The translations under genes were made by a program, and so were the position numbers. The notes beneath the pieces are model-generated. The model was not told the origin of the DNA, ran no database searches, and worked only from the letters and a program-made list of their open reading frames with translations. A stretch of 23,613 bases of DNA from Luteococcus sp052116585 (lineage in GTDB: Bacteria; Actinomycetota; Actinomycetes; Propionibacteriales; Propionibacteriaceae): assembly GCF_052116585.1 (NCBI RefSeq), contig NZ_JBQKKT010000033.1, positions 1-23,613 on the forward strand, read 5' to 3'. Shown one piece after another: positions 23,342 to 23,613 of the stretch. Position 1 is the first letter of the stretch; each line of letters starts with the position of its first letter.

Positions 23342-23613
23342 ATGGCGACCCGCGCGTCTTCCCCACCGCGGTCCCGCAGCAACGCCCAGTCGAGCTCCCA
23401 GCAGCGCGCCCGGGCGTCGTCGAGTTCGCGGTCGTCCGGAAGCAACAAGAAGACCACCAGCACCCGATCCGGCTCCAGCAGAGCCAGCCGACCGGCTCCT
23501 CAACCACGCCCGAATCCCCTGGTGCGCGGCATCGGGGCGCTGTGGCGCGGCACTGCCCACATGGTGGGCTCCGCCACCCGGGCGAGGGGGGGGGGGGGGG
23601 CCGTCGCCCGGCC
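23342..23613 (+). CDS. ftsK: Probable DNA translocase FtsK, N-terminal fragment
   Basis: The frame opens at ATG 23342 and runs off the window, about 90 codons. Residues 1-60 are Ser/Arg/Gln-rich and disordered. They are followed by NPLVRGIGALWRGTAHMVGSATR, which resembles the start of the membrane domain of actinobacterial FtsK proteins. FtsK pumps chromosome DNA at the septum. TAGGCT (23329-23334) lies 7 nt before the ATG, a leaderless start. The frame after 23585 is unreliable because of a 15-G run. The identification rests on the N-terminal style and a recalled gene order. Confidence 0.55.
   Translation, partial: MATRASSPPRSRSNAQSSSQQRARASSSSRSSGSNKKTTSTRSGSSRASRPAPQPRPNPLVRGIGALWRGTAHMVGSATRARGGGGAVAR
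23586..23600. repeat. 15-base poly-G run near the contig end
   Basis: After GGCGA there are 15 consecutive G bases, then 13 bases to the window end. It would encode a glycine run in the FtsK frame. Its closeness to the end suggests a sequencing or assembly artefact. Confidence 0.8.

Overview
The window is high-GC DNA with GTG starts, short intergenic gaps and a gene order typical of Actinobacteria: leuB-ilvE-cimA, then fumarylacetoacetate hydrolase, tRNA-Gln/tRNA-Glu, the NdgR-type IclR regulator, leuCD, HU, plsC, ddl, an AsnC-like protein, thiL and ftsK. This order is recalled for Streptomyces and Mycobacterium; a member of the Propionibacteriaceae or a relative is an inference, not a demonstration. 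The right end carries a 15-G run and looks like a contig edge.

Layout. (1) 1-300: the C-terminal relic of an IS30-family transposase. (2) 300-4200: a GntR (YtrA-like) regulator overlapping a DUF1648 membrane protein, a patatin-like phospholipase, a reverse-strand methyltransferase and a membrane-anchored DUF3152 metzincin-like protein. (3) 4300-8070: an FMN riboswitch followed by a complete, translationally coupled riboflavin operon (ribD-ribE-ribBA-ribH), closed by a perfect 26-bp inverted repeat. (4) 8176-12158: branched-chain amino acid genes, with leuB divergent from ilvE and then a citramalate-synthase-like gene whose catalytic motifs look eroded. (5) 12256-15456: deoA (thymidine phosphorylase) divergent from an FAH-family hydrolase that overlaps a CPBP intramembrane protease gene. 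(6) 15484-15820: tRNA-Gln(CUG) and tRNA-Glu(CUC) with a clear promoter and terminator. (7) 15967-18831: an IclR regulator divergent from leuCD, with a dyad in the shared promoter that is probably its operator. (8) 19030-23161: hupB, a small unknown gene, plsC, ddl, a stand-alone AsnC ligand-binding domain and thiL. (9) 23342-end: the 5' end of a probable ftsK.

How the parts work together. The riboflavin operon converts GTP and ribulose-5-phosphate to riboflavin under FMN feedback. leuB, leuC, leuD and ilvE supply three steps of leucine synthesis and the final transamination. The IclR protein probably ties leuCD, and itself, to amino-acid status. plsC, ddl and ftsK serve the envelope and division.

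The most general observation is that about a dozen genes have no ribosome binding site. Instead a TANNNT-like -10 hexamer sits 6-7 nt before the start codon, the signature of leaderless transcription. It also fixes many of the start codons given here. The main oddities are the degenerate CimA-like protein, the perfect palindrome at 8110-8163, and the absence of gltX and gpsA from positions where they are expected. No CRISPR array, prophage or obviously new multi-gene system was seen.
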